A stretch of 64,000 bases of DNA from Verrucomicrobiota bacterium (lineage in GTDB: Bacteria > Verrucomicrobiota > Verrucomicrobiia > Opitutales > Opitutaceae). Shown here piece by piece: positions 1-8,466 of this stretch (the stretch's first letter is position 1; each line of letters begins with the position of its first letter). A program made the translations under genes and the position numbers. The stretch covers positions 1 to 64,000 of the forward strand of contig JACTNC010000017.1 of NCBI GenBank assembly GCA_014584295.1, given 5' to 3'. Under the pieces are notes generated by a model that did not search any database, was not told where the DNA came from, and saw nothing but the letters and a program-made list of their open reading frames with translations.

Positions 1-70
1 GGCAAAAAACATGAATGGACCTCGGCCGCCTCCGCCACCTCCTCCCTCTGACAATCACCCGCTCATGCCC

Positions 71-1531
71 TCAAAACTGCGCCTGTGGGACGGCTGTGAA
101 CCTAAATAGTTTCGATCCCGTCGGCAGAGCAGACTTACCATCTGTCTCTTCGGCTGTAATGTTTCGAACCTCACCCGTCGGTAATTGTAGCTTTCGATAC
201 GCCGTTGCTCCGTCACCGCCTACCTCTTTCAGGAAGTAGATCTGGTTGTATTTCATTACCTCGCGTCCTTTCGCATACCAGATTAAGTAATCGGATACGG
301 AGGCTAACCGATTGTCGGTTTGGCCGCTTGTTTTTGCAAATGTGACGATCGAAACAAAATTCTCCGCCCCAAACACCTCATCCATCACCGCCCGGACACG
401 GTGGAGGTTTTCGTCGGAAATCTGCACGAAGATGGAGCCGGAATCCTTCAACAACTCGCGGGCGACAATCAGCCGCTGCTTGAGATACGCCAGATACGAG
501 TGGACACCGAGTGTCCAGGTGTCGCGGTAAGCGCGGATCATCTCGGGCTCGCGGGTGAGGTCCTCGTCCTTGTCCTTCACGTCGCGTTTGCCGACCTCGT
601 TCTGCCAGTTGCTGCTGAATTTGATGCCGTAGGGCGGGTCGAAGTAGATCATCTGCACCTGCCCGGCGAGACTCTCGCGCCGGGCAAGGCTGGTCATCAC
701 TTGCAGCGAATCGCCGGTGATGAGCCGGTTGGCCCAGGCGACATCGTGCTGGTAGTAGGCGCGGGCTTCCCTGGCGGACTGGGCGGTGTCGGCGAAGAGA
801 TCGCGCTGGATGTCCTCGCGCCGCACGGCGCGCAAAATCGCCTGCGCGGAGACGCGCTCGTGAATGTGGAGCGCCACCGGCTCGACCGCGAACTCCGGCT
901 GCTCGCGCTTGCCCGCCCACTCCAGCCACGGCTGCGGCGCCTCCAGCAATGCGGCCAGCTCGGCGGCCTCATTCGCAGTCAGCGGGCGCCGCTTGGCTTC
1001 ATCGAGCAGCGCCCGCTGGCGCTGGATCGCCTCGTTGAACCGCAGCACCGGCACCCGGTGCGGATCGTAGGCGTAGGTGATTTTGTCCGCGTCCTCCACA
1101 TGCCCCAGCGCATCGCCCGCCGCCGGCAGATTTTTCCGGGTGGCGGCAGTATAGCGGTGTTCGGTGACCGGCGCGGCCGGTGAAGTGGATGGCTTGGATT
1201 TCGGTTGCAGCGCCGCCGCCGCCCGCCGCGCACGCTCCAGTTCGGGGATGACCGACTCGACCTCGTCCGGCGCAAACAGCTCGGTGCGGACCGGCGCGGC
1301 GGGAGCGGACGGCGCTGGGGCGGGTTCGTTGCCCGGCCCGGCCAGGGTGCGCCTGACCGCCCCGCCGCGGCCCCGGCCCTTGGTGATCCGACCGGCGGCG
1401 ACCAGCGCGTCGCGCGCGGCGTCGTAGTCGGCCTCGCTCCAGCCCAGTTGCGCCCGGAGGGCGGCATTGCCAATGGCGGAGCCGTCAGTGGGGACGAGGG
1501 CGAGGAAAGCGGCGAGGTCGGGGGGCGGCAT
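71..1531 (-). CDS. Mod-like (type III/beta-class) adenine-specific DNA methyltransferase, C-terminally truncated
   Basis: A 486-aa protein. Residues about 1-55 look like a winged-helix region, followed by an Ala/Pro-rich linker and a conserved block leading to the catalytic motif IV DPPY (in YFDPPYGIKF). The surrounding text (SLQVMTSL, GSIFVQISDENLHRVRAVMDEVFG) is typical of type III Mod or related N6-adenine methyltransferases. The frame stops just after GSKLFRF with VPQAQF. Relatives run several hundred residues further, and in this class the SAM-binding FxGxG motif I lies in that missing part. None of the other leftward frames to the window edge continues the homology. I chose the ATG at 1531 because the residues before it are low-complexity arginine/proline text. 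It is the third gene of a leftward set behind the Z1 protein. As it stands it is probably inactive. Family identity is firm; exact R-M type is not. Confidence 0.75.
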   Translation of the reverse strand: MPPPDLAAFLALVPTDGSAIGNAALRAQLGWSEADYDAARDALVAAGRITKGRGRGGAVRRTLAGPGNEPAPAPSAPAAPVRTELFAPDEVESVIPELERARRAAAALQPKSKPSTSPAAPVTEHRYTAATRKNLPAAGDALGHVEDADKITYAYDPHRVPVLRFNEAIQRQRALLDEAKRRPLTANEAAELAALLEAPQPWLEWAGKREQPEFAVEPVALHIHERVSAQAILRAVRREDIQRDLFADTAQSAREARAYYQHDVAWANRLITGDSLQVMTSLARRESLAGQVQMIYFDPPYGIKFSSNWQNEVGKRDVKDKDEDLTREPEMIRAYRDTWTLGVHSYLAYLKQRLIVARELLKDSGSIFVQISDENLHRVRAVMDEVFGAENFVSIVTFAKTSGQTDNRLASVSDYLIWYAKGREVMKYNQIYFLKEVGGDGATAYRKLQLPTGEVRNITAEETDGKSALPTGSKLFRFTAVPQAQF

Positions 1532-1605
1532 GGCGAAGACGAAGAACGAAACAAGGTTACACAGTCTGGGACGGGGGCGACCAATCAAAATCACCCGCGG
1601 CGGGA

Positions 1606-1854
1606 CTATTTCCGCAGGAAGCGGGCCCAGCGGACGGGGTCGAAAAGGAGCATGCCGTCCTTGGCCATGTCCCACGGCTCGGACACCTCGCGCGGAACCG
1701 GCCAGAGCAGATCGGTGGTGAAGTCCGGACCGGCCTGTGCCGCGGTGGAGCGCAACCGCACCCGCAGCCGACTATTGGCCCGACGCTTGTCAGCCTTCTC
1801 GGTCTGGGCGGTTGTGACCCCAATCATGAGCGTATGGCGGCGTGAACGGGACAT
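1606..1854 (-). CDS. small conserved basic protein between Z1 and methyltransferase genes
   Basis: An 82-aa ORF starting at the ATG at 1854, only 14 bases after the Z1 gene, so probably translated from the same message. The N-terminal half is rich in Arg/Lys (SRSRRHT, EKADKRRANSRLRVRLR). The C-terminal half has the pattern PVPREVSEPWDMAKDGMLLF and ends WARFLRK. I have the impression of similar small proteins beside restriction genes, but I cannot name a family. No signal peptide or membrane segment is visible. Position between an ATPase and a methyltransferase suggests an accessory role in the same system; this is inference. Confidence 0.6.
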   Translation of the reverse strand: MSRSRRHTLMIGVTTAQTEKADKRRANSRLRVRLRSTAAQAGPDFTTDLLWPVPREVSEPWDMAKDGMLLFDPVRWARFLRK

Positions 1855-1868
1855 AGCGGGGCAGGGTG

Positions 1869-4085
1869 TTACTTGTCGTGGGCAAACAGGGTAGGACGCA
1901 TCTTTTCGGGCATGACAATGACGGGCCACCAGAACGGGGAGTCGCTCCACCCCTGCGCGGCGGCGCCTTCCTGGCGGATAAGCAGAAGCAACGGCAAATC
2001 CACCGCGGCCTGACGCGCCGGAGTGATGTCGGTGCGGGTCGTGTCGGGCTCATTGAACTCGGTGTGTGCGCCTACGGTAGGTTTGCGCGACATGTTGCGG
2101 CCAGTGCGGAGCATGATGAGCACGCGGCCGCGGTTTGCAGGATTCGCGGAGTTCATGCTCAGGTGGCGAAGGATGGCCTGATATTCTTTCAGGTCCCAGG
2201 TGTCCTCGTAGCCGGGTGCGAAATTCACGAAGGCCGGGGCGATGCGCTCCAGGAGATTGAGTGCATCTTCGAGGGCGATGTCGGTCGCATTGGGATTGGT
2301 GCCGGGAGCGGGCAGCGGTCCCAACAGCTGAATGAGACAAGCGTCAAGTTTCTGCGTGAGCGGCCGCAGGCGGGTCTTCACGTCGGTCTCGAAGCCGGAA
2401 GGGACAACGCGGCGGTGCGGGCGCAGGGTCGTGGTGTTGGAGGCCAGAATCTTTGCGGGGCTGCATGGCACGATGGTGTTGTTCTCATCAAGTTCGATGA
2501 AGGTGACGCTGCCGTCGAATCCCTCAAGGCCACGGTCAATGCGCTCGCGCAGGGCCGAGTCGGCTTCGTGCATGCGGCGCATGGCCGCGTAGATGTGTGG
2601 CGCAGTGTAGAAACGGGTGACCGCGCGGTCGGCGGCCGGCCGGAAGCCATACATGCGAGAGTGTTGGAGCACGGTGTCTTGCTGGAAGCGCTGCGGGTCG
2701 CGGCCATAGTAGAAGCCGATGAGATTAGCGATGGTGATGCCGCGGTCGAGAATCTGACCGCCAATGAAGATGTTGAGCGGAGTGCGGAGGCGGAGCTGCC
2801 CCTCCTCATCGAGCAGGGCGGCGACCTGCGCTTCGGAGTTCACCTTGGTAATCATGATTTCCCCGCCAGTGAGGGCTGCGATGACGCGAGCCCACACCTC
2901 GTCGAAGGCCGGGAGCAACTGTCCGGCAGCACGAATCGAGGTGGAGAGATTGTCGTAGGCGGTCTGTACAAGGCCGCGGAGTAGTCCGGATTGGGTATGT
3001 GCCTCGCGCTGAAGGTGTTCATCGAAGGCGAGTACCACTGATTCCTGCCAGGCGTGAGCGGATTTTGCGGCCTCGGTGTGGAAGAGGAAAGCGAAGCGCT
3101 TGGGTCGCTCGTTGTTCTGCTCATCCTGAATTCGACGGAGGCAGCCGGCTGTGAGGAAGGTCACCAGCGCCGAGCGCAGACCGTCGACCTTGTCACTTGT
3201 GAGGCAATCTTCGGTCTTAAACCGACGGCCATCCGGCTGGCGCAAGATGTCGAGTTCCTCGCTGAGGATCGCGTGATAGATGTAGCGGGCGGGATTGGTG
3301 GCGTCCTTACTGTCCTCGAAATAGAACTTCCCGCCAACGTAATCGGGGTGCACTGGCACCAAGACAGTGAACTTCGGCCGTACCGGAGCGATGTCGAGAC
3401 CGAGGGGAGAGTCCTCGGGCTGTAGGTAGAGGGAATAAGGCGTGGCTGTGACCTGAAGGAAGGAGGCGGCGGGAAGCTGCTGGCGTAGGTCATCGATCTG
3501 GCTGGCGATGGTACGCAGCTCCAGATCGCCGGCCTTGGAAACGTAATAGCCGATGGAAGCGTTGTCCGCCTCGTCGTCGATGATTAGGATACGCTTCTGG
3601 CCGAGCTTAGGGTAGATGTCGAGTAGCGCTTGAGCCAGGCGCTCGAGATTGTGTTTCTGCTTCTTGACGATGAACAGCAGCTTCTGGTTCAGCTCGAATT
3701 GGGTGAGGCGCTCGGGGAGTTCGAGGATGTCGTAAGCCTTGGCCTGATCGGCCTCGATGAATTCGGCGAACTCCTTGTTGACGCGCTTGTAAGTCTGCTT
3801 TGCGAGCGCGGTCGTGGGCTTGGTGAGGATGATGGCGATGTCGTAGCCATTGTCGAAGGCTAGCGCCGTCGCGCCCAGGAAAGTCTTGGTTTTGCCGGAT
3901 TGGATGAGGCCAAGGAGGATGCCGGGATTTTTCGAAGTGGTGGGGACCGCTAGGAGTTGAGCCACAGTGCTCTCGATGCGGGATTGCTCGTCCGCACCAT
4001 AGACGAGAGTGTTACCGCGCTTCTTCTTTAGGAAGCTGGGGTAGAAGATTCCGTGGAGATGAAGTGGGACGGAAGATTGGCTCAT
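1869..4085 (-). CDS. Z1-domain superfamily 2 helicase-like ATPase (restriction-system associated)
   Basis: A 738-aa protein with the Z1 domain (PF10593), seen in restriction and conflict systems. Motifs are readable in order: Walker A in GLIQSGKTKTFLG, Walker B/DEAD-like in ILIIDDEADNASIGYY, motif III in LQVTATPYSLYL, and the C-terminal helicase part GGQILDRGITIANLIGFYYGRD with QHSRMYGFR. The VQSGKT/IQSGKT form of the P-loop and the DDEADN box are diagnostic of this family. ATP hydrolysis on nucleic acid is expected; Z1 partners in published systems include nucleases and methyltransferases. The ATG at 4085 is chosen because the homologous region begins soon after it; the longer reading into 4229 would overlap the divergent promoter and operator. 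First gene of a leftward set with the small protein and truncated methyltransferase, divergent from a LysR-type gene. Confidence 0.85.
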   Translation of the reverse strand: MSQSSVPLHLHGIFYPSFLKKKRGNTLVYGADEQSRIESTVAQLLAVPTTSKNPGILLGLIQSGKTKTFLGATALAFDNGYDIAIILTKPTTALAKQTYKRVNKEFAEFIEADQAKAYDILELPERLTQFELNQKLLFIVKKQKHNLERLAQALLDIYPKLGQKRILIIDDEADNASIGYYVSKAGDLELRTIASQIDDLRQQLPAASFLQVTATPYSLYLQPEDSPLGLDIAPVRPKFTVLVPVHPDYVGGKFYFEDSKDATNPARYIYHAILSEELDILRQPDGRRFKTEDCLTSDKVDGLRSALVTFLTAGCLRRIQDEQNNERPKRFAFLFHTEAAKSAHAWQESVVLAFDEHLQREAHTQSGLLRGLVQTAYDNLSTSIRAAGQLLPAFDEVWARVIAALTGGEIMITKVNSEAQVAALLDEEGQLRLRTPLNIFIGGQILDRGITIANLIGFYYGRDPQRFQQDTVLQHSRMYGFRPAADRAVTRFYTAPHIYAAMRRMHEADSALRERIDRGLEGFDGSVTFIELDENNTIVPCSPAKILASNTTTLRPHRRVVPSGFETDVKTRLRPLTQKLDACLIQLLGPLPAPGTNPNATDIALEDALNLLERIAPAFVNFAPGYEDTWDLKEYQAILRHLSMNSANPANRGRVLIMLRTGRNMSRKPTVGAHTEFNEPDTTRTDITPARQAAVDLPLLLLIRQEGAAAQGWSDSPFWWPVIVMPEKMRPTLFAHDK

Positions 4086-4134
4086 GGGAGCGATTGGATC
4101 GGGATTTTTACCAGAATACCCGATATTAATTGCG

Positions 4135-4150
4135 TTATCCACATGGATAA
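4135..4150. promoter_or_regulatory. 16-bp perfect palindrome, candidate operator between Z1 gene and LysR gene
   Basis: Arms TTATCCA and TGGATAA separated by CA. It sits in the 89-bp divergent gap, 50 bp from the Z1 start codon and 25 bp from the LysR start codon, the usual place for a regulator that controls both itself and its divergent neighbour. Function is inferred from position and symmetry only. Confidence 0.5.
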
Positions 4151-4174
4151 TGCCATGTATCTTGTGTTTTTCGC

Positions 4175-5122
4175 ATGTATCAGGCGTTCCTATCCCAAAC
4201 TGGACTGTCGGTTGAGAGGCTCCATGCACTCCTCCTGCTCAAGGAACATGGCAGCCTGATCAAGGCCGCCGGTGGCGACCCGATCCGCCAGAGTCGATTA
4301 AGCCATCACCTGCGGGAGTTATCGGCGTTCATGAGAACGAGCCTGACCAAGAGAGACGGCCGTTCGATCAAACTCAGCCAAGCTGGCGAAGAACTTGCAT
4401 CGATCGTGAAAAAGCAGTTTCACGACTTGATGGCGTTTCAGAGCCGCCATGCTGGAAAGCTCCAGCGGGTGAGTGTGGGTGCGGGCGACAGTCTCCTGCA
4501 GTGGCTTTTGATTCCTGCACTGGCGGCGATGCACCATACGAAGTATGTGAATCTACAGATCCGAACTGAAAATCTGCGAACTATGGATCTCGTGCATAGA
4601 GTTCAGGAACAGCACATTGATTTCGCAATTGTTCGCAGGAATGCTCTGCCACGGGGACTCGAGTATATCGATCTGGGTTTGGTGCGCCATGAGGTGATTG
4701 TACCCCGAACACTGGCTGCTCGGCGCATGGGCCTGAAATCAGCTCTGATTGATATTCCCCATGCTACGGTGGCCGGTGATGGCGAATTAGTGCAGAAGCT
4801 CCGGAAGCTAGCTGTGGATTTCAGGGGCGATTTCCAACCCGGGCTTGTTTGCGACAGCCTCGGCCAGTGTATCTCTGCCGTAAAAACCGGCAGATATGCG
4901 GCCGTCCTTCCAACTCATGTGTGGGAGCAGGTTTCCCAGCTAGATTGCGAGAGCATCGGCGATGTTGCGCTCACAGAGTTGGATCGGCCGGTAGTACTGG
5001 CTTGGAACCCTAGAAATCTGGAGCTATTTGGAGAAGCGATTAAGGATTTCAAAAACGATTTGGTAGAGGCACTTGTCAAGGAGGCCACTCGTATTGGTTT
5101 AATTGGACCTCAGGAAGGGTAG
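4175..5122 (+). CDS. LysR-family transcriptional regulator
   Basis: A 315-aa protein. Residues about 10-65 form the winged helix-turn-helix (SVERLHALLLLKEHGSLIKA, then RQSRLSHHLRELSAF and LSQAGEEL), and about 95-300 the periplasmic-binding-like effector domain (VSVGAGDSLLQWLLIPAL, IDFAIVRRNAL). It is the divergent partner of the Z1 gene, with a palindrome in the shared gap, so it is a good candidate to control the Z1-methyltransferase genes. LysR proteins are unusual as restriction-system regulators. It could alternatively regulate the sulfatase downstream, whose natural start lies 24 bp after this stop codon. No ligand can be guessed. Confidence 0.82.
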   Translation: MYQAFLSQTGLSVERLHALLLLKEHGSLIKAAGGDPIRQSRLSHHLRELSAFMRTSLTKRDGRSIKLSQAGEELASIVKKQFHDLMAFQSRHAGKLQRVSVGAGDSLLQWLLIPALAAMHHTKYVNLQIRTENLRTMDLVHRVQEQHIDFAIVRRNALPRGLEYIDLGLVRHEVIVPRTLAARRMGLKSALIDIPHATVAGDGELVQKLRKLAVDFRGDFQPGLVCDSLGQCISAVKTGRYAAVLPTHVWEQVSQLDCESIGDVALTELDRPVVLAWNPRNLELFGEAIKDFKNDLVEALVKEATRIGLIGPQEG

Positions 5123-5185
5123 GATGCCTACTAGACACGCTTTCCATGAAAACCTCACTCTCGGTGCCTTTGAAATCCATTCTGC

Positions 5186-6658
5186 GTGTCAGTCTGTTGC
5201 TGCTGGTCGGTGGGGGAATTGCCGACAGCCGGGGGGGCGACGGTGGCCAGGCCCAACATCGTCTATATTCTCGCAGACGATCTGGGCTATGGTGACGTCT
5301 CGTGCCTCAATTCGCAGCGTGGCAGGATTCCCACGCCGCATATCGATCGGCTGGCGAGGGAAGGGATCACGTTTACAGACGCACACAGCGGATCGAGTGT
5401 GTGCACGCCGACGCGTTACGGCCTTCTCACGGGTCGCTATGCCTGGCGCACGCGTCTGCAGAAAGGGGTGCTTGACGGCGGCAGCGAGGAACCCCTTATC
5501 TCGGCCGACCGGCTGACGCTGCCGGCAATGCTTCGCCAGCAGGGTTATTCGACGGCCTGCATCGGCAAGTGGCACCTTGGTTTGAAGGCGTCAGCTCCTT
5601 TCGAGCGTCCGAAGAAAGTCAAGGGCATGCCTGTGGGATTCCCGCTGGGTACGCGGTTTATTGGCGGGCCAACGGAGCGCGGCTTTGACTATTTTTGGGG
5701 CTGCTCGAACGCACGCACCATGGCGTCGCTGATCGAAAACGATCGCGTTGTGGAACTCCTGCCGCCCGTCGAGATGCTTCCTCGGTTGACGCGGCGTGCC
5801 GTCGAGGTCCTCGGTGAGCGGGCGGCTGATGCGAAATTGGGTCGGCCGTTCTTCCTCTATGTCGCGCTCACGTCGCCCCACCTGCCCATCCTCCCCGCCG
5901 CGGCCTGGAAGGGCAGGAGTCCGCTCGGCGGCTATGCAGATTTTGTCATGCAGACCGATGACAGCGTGGGAGAAATCCTCGCTTCCCTTGAGCGGCTCGG
6001 ACTGGTGGACAATACGCTTGTCGTATTCGCGAGCGACAACGGCTGCTCCGTCGAGGCAGACGTACAGAAGCTCGAGGCGCAGGAGCACAACCCCAGCGCG
6101 CGGTTTCGCGGCTATAAGACGGATATCTGGGAAGGCGGCCACCGCATACCATTCTTTGCGCGCTGGCCAGGCCATGTGAAGCCGGCCAGCACCAGCGATG
6201 CAATCATCTGCCTGGGCGACTTCATGGCGACGACCGCACGGCTGCTTGATGTGCACCTGCCTGCCGCAGCCGCGCCCGATAGCATGAGCTTCCTGTCGTC
6301 TCTTTTGGGCGACGCGCACGCGGTCGGGCGGACGGACATCGTCCACCACAGCGCGCTCGGCATTTTTGCAATCCGATCGGGGCGCTGGAAACTCATTTTT
6401 GGGGGCGGGTCGGGAGGAGTCAGCCATCCCACCGATGCGGAGGCCCTGGCCAACGGGTGGCCTGACGCACAGCTCTACGACCTCGAGGCCGATCCCGGAG
6501 AGAGCAAGAATCGCGTGCTTTCACATCGGTCAGAGGCCGGGCGGCTCGTGGCTCAGCTGGCCCGCTATGTGGCGCGCGGACGGAGCACCCCCGGACCCGA
6601 CCAGGCCAACGATGTCGATGTGCAGTTGCCTGCGCTCACGTCTGTTAATCCGCAATGA
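5186..6658 (+). CDS. arylsulfatase (S1 family) with signal peptide out of frame
   Basis: The open frame gives 490 aa with a complete type I sulfatase core: RPNIVYILADDLGYGDVS near the start (metal-binding DD), the formylglycine site CTPTR at residues 73-77 followed by LLTGR, GKWHLG, and FASDNG. It hydrolyses sulfate esters after Cys-to-formylglycine maturation, presumably in the periplasm. The N-terminus of this frame is not a signal peptide, whereas an ATG at 5146 in another frame encodes a textbook one (MKTSLSVPL..RVSLLLLVGGG). The two frames would join if the run of seven G at 5231-5237 were six. So this is either a sequencing or assembly indel or a real frameshift; an intact gene would span 5146-6658. 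Followed by a repeat and a CE15-like esterase gene in the same direction. Confidence 0.85.
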   Translation: MSVCCCWSVGELPTAGGATVARPNIVYILADDLGYGDVSCLNSQRGRIPTPHIDRLAREGITFTDAHSGSSVCTPTRYGLLTGRYAWRTRLQKGVLDGGSEEPLISADRLTLPAMLRQQGYSTACIGKWHLGLKASAPFERPKKVKGMPVGFPLGTRFIGGPTERGFDYFWGCSNARTMASLIENDRVVELLPPVEMLPRLTRRAVEVLGERAADAKLGRPFFLYVALTSPHLPILPAAAWKGRSPLGGYADFVMQTDDSVGEILASLERLGLVDNTLVVFASDNGCSVEADVQKLEAQEHNPSARFRGYKTDIWEGGHRIPFFARWPGHVKPASTSDAIICLGDFMATTARLLDVHLPAAAAPDSMSFLSSLLGDAHAVGRTDIVHHSALGIFAIRSGRWKLIFGGGSGGVSHPTDAEALANGWPDAQLYDLEADPGESKNRVLSHRSEAGRLVAQLARYVARGRSTPGPDQANDVDVQLPALTSVNPQ

Positions 6659-6664
6659 ATCAAT

Positions 6665-6827
6665 AAAACGCAGTTGAAACCACGGATTGCACAGATTGCA
6701 CGGAATAGCAGAGAGACATGTGTATCCATGCATTCAATACGGAGATGAATGGGTGGAGGACGCGCCGTCGTGACTTAGCGTTCTGTATCTGTGCAGTCTA
6801 TTCAATCTGTGCTTGGATCAAATTGCG
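6665..6827 (+). repeat. 163-bp inverted-repeat copy A (mate of 20752-20914)
   Basis: Compared by eye with the reverse complement of 20752-20914, about 143 of 163 bases match without gaps. It begins AAAACGCAGTTGAAACCACG and ends TTGGATCAAATTGCG. Its first part contains the 'CCACGGATT-CACAGATT' motif common as a dispersed repeat in this kind of genome. It ends 9 bp before the CE15-like gene, so it probably contains that gene's 5' untranslated region. Confidence 0.85.
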
Positions 6828-6836
6828 GAATATTGG

Positions 6837-8153
6837 ATGAAAACGATGAAATCTCACCTCACCTGCCTTGGCGTCGCTTCCCTGCTTTTTTTCTGGCGCG
6901 ACGCCGTGGCGGTGACCGGTGCCGGATCGCCAGCAGATGACTTCGTCGCGTACCAGGAGAAGTATCCATGGACGGTTTCCCGGGAATTGATCGCCCATGG
7001 GGTTCCTGGCTCGGTGCCGGAGACCATCATTGACGAGGCGCTCGTGCCGGCCTACACTTTGCCCGACCTGTTCGTCTCCCAATCGGGTCAGAGTATTGCG
7101 ACTGCGGTGGCATGGGAGGGTCAGCGTCGCAAGGAACTGCTCGGGCTTTTTGAAACTGAAGTATTTGGTCACGCTCCGCCGAAACCGGCGAAGATGGCGT
7201 TCGAGTGGGTAGATCGGGACCCAGAGGCGCTGGAGGGCAAGGCGACGCTGCGACTCATGGCTGTTACCCTCCAGGTAGGGCAGGGGACGTTCAGGTTTCG
7301 CTTCACCTTGGTGACACCGAATCATCGTGCGGGGAAATCGCCGGTTTTTCTCTTCCTGAACTACCGTGGCATCTCCTCGATTCACACGAAGGGTCCGATT
7401 GAAGGGGTATCGTGGCCGGTCGCCTACGCACTTGAGCGCGGTTATGCCATGGCCGCCTTGGATCTCTCTGAGGAGGTCGATCCCGACAAGCCCAATGCTA
7501 CGACGGGATTGCGCGCTTTCTACCGAAAGAATTTCCCCCGGCCGGAGGAACTGACATGGGGCACGCTGAGCTCCTGGGCGTGGGCAGCCTCGCGCGTGGT
7601 CGATTGTCTTGTGACGATTCCCGACATCGATCCCGGAAAGATCGCAATCGTGGGCCACTCCCGTGCGGGAAAGACCGCGCTGTGGGCGGGTGCGCAGGAC
7701 GAGCGCATCGCGTTGGTTGTTCCCAACAACCCGGGAGATGGTGGTCCGACGATCGTGCGTCGACGCTTCGGCAATACGATCGAAGTCATGACCCGTCGAA
7801 ACCCGCATTGGTTCACGGCCAAGTATGCAACCTATGCCCATCGTGAAAACTCGATGCCGATCGATCAGCACATGCTCGTCGCATTGGTCGCACCGCGCGG
7901 CTATCACAGCGGCGATGGATCGGAAGACCTCTGGCATGACCCGCGCGGTTCGTGGATCAGCCTGGTCGAGGCGTCAAAGGTGTGGTCGCTCTACGGAGCG
8001 GCGAAAGCCCTGCACGACCCGATGCCATGGGTGAACGATCTCCTCATCGATGGCCCGATCGCCTATCACCTCCGCGCCGGAGGCCACGGGCTGATGCTCT
8101 TTGATTGGAAGCTCTATCTCGACCACGCAGATCACTTTTTCGGTCGGGAATGA
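6837..8153 (+). CDS. CE15-like glucuronoyl/acetyl esterase, secreted alpha/beta hydrolase
   Basis: A 438-aa protein starting at the ATG at 6837 (MKTMKSHLTC, then a hydrophobic stretch; an ATG at 6846 is equally possible), which gives a signal peptide. The nucleophile elbow GHSRAGKTALWAGAQDERIA lies near residue 272. It is followed by the CE15-like block VVPNNPGDGGP and RRRFGNTIE..PHWF, and the C-terminal catalytic His in AGGHGL. Bacterial CE15 enzymes cleave glucuronate esters between lignin or other alcohols and xylan; related forms are simply carbohydrate esterases, so substrate is not settled. The GCGG seen in many CE15 enzymes reads GDGG here. It lies directly after repeat copy A and downstream of the sulfatase; orientation is opposite to the restriction operon that follows. 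Confidence 0.8.
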   Translation: MKTMKSHLTCLGVASLLFFWRDAVAVTGAGSPADDFVAYQEKYPWTVSRELIAHGVPGSVPETIIDEALVPAYTLPDLFVSQSGQSIATAVAWEGQRRKELLGLFETEVFGHAPPKPAKMAFEWVDRDPEALEGKATLRLMAVTLQVGQGTFRFRFTLVTPNHRAGKSPVFLFLNYRGISSIHTKGPIEGVSWPVAYALERGYAMAALDLSEEVDPDKPNATTGLRAFYRKNFPRPEELTWGTLSSWAWAASRVVDCLVTIPDIDPGKIAIVGHSRAGKTALWAGAQDERIALVVPNNPGDGGPTIVRRRFGNTIEVMTRRNPHWFTAKYATYAHRENSMPIDQHMLVALVAPRGYHSGDGSEDLWHDPRGSWISLVEASKVWSLYGAAKALHDPMPWVNDLLIDGPIAYHLRAGGHGLMLFDWKLYLDHADHFFGRE

Positions 8154-8466
8154 AGCTCGCGTGTCCTCGTTCGTCAGCCTTATGGTACGATGTTTTTGGT
8201 CCCGGTTGTCGGCGTTGCCCGAATGAAATTCTGCCGCCCGGATTGGTCCATCTTGTCTGGGGCCGCAAAAATCCTTTTGCAGTGCCTTCACGGCAGATTG
8301 GTAGCCGGTGTTGCCAGCGTTCGCTTCAGCATGAAATGCAGCTACCGCTGCCTCTGGACCGTCCACAAATCCAGTGACCGCGAGCAGGCGGGGGGAATAT
8401 TTGCGATGGGGATCCTCGAATTTCGGACATGAATGCCGTCATTTCCAGCGCCTGCTGTTCGGGAAT
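8154..8466. other. intergenic stretch between esterase and hsdR, no gene seen
   Basis: 313 bases between the convergent ends of the esterase and hsdR genes. Short open frames on both strands here have no recognisable protein text. I saw no clear intrinsic terminator and no copy of the palindromic repeats that fill the hsd genes. Confidence 0.5.

Noticed and set aside
1866-2984. 372-codon plus-strand open frame over the Z1 gene
   Set aside because: Antisense to the helicase motifs of the Z1 protein; no recognisable domain.
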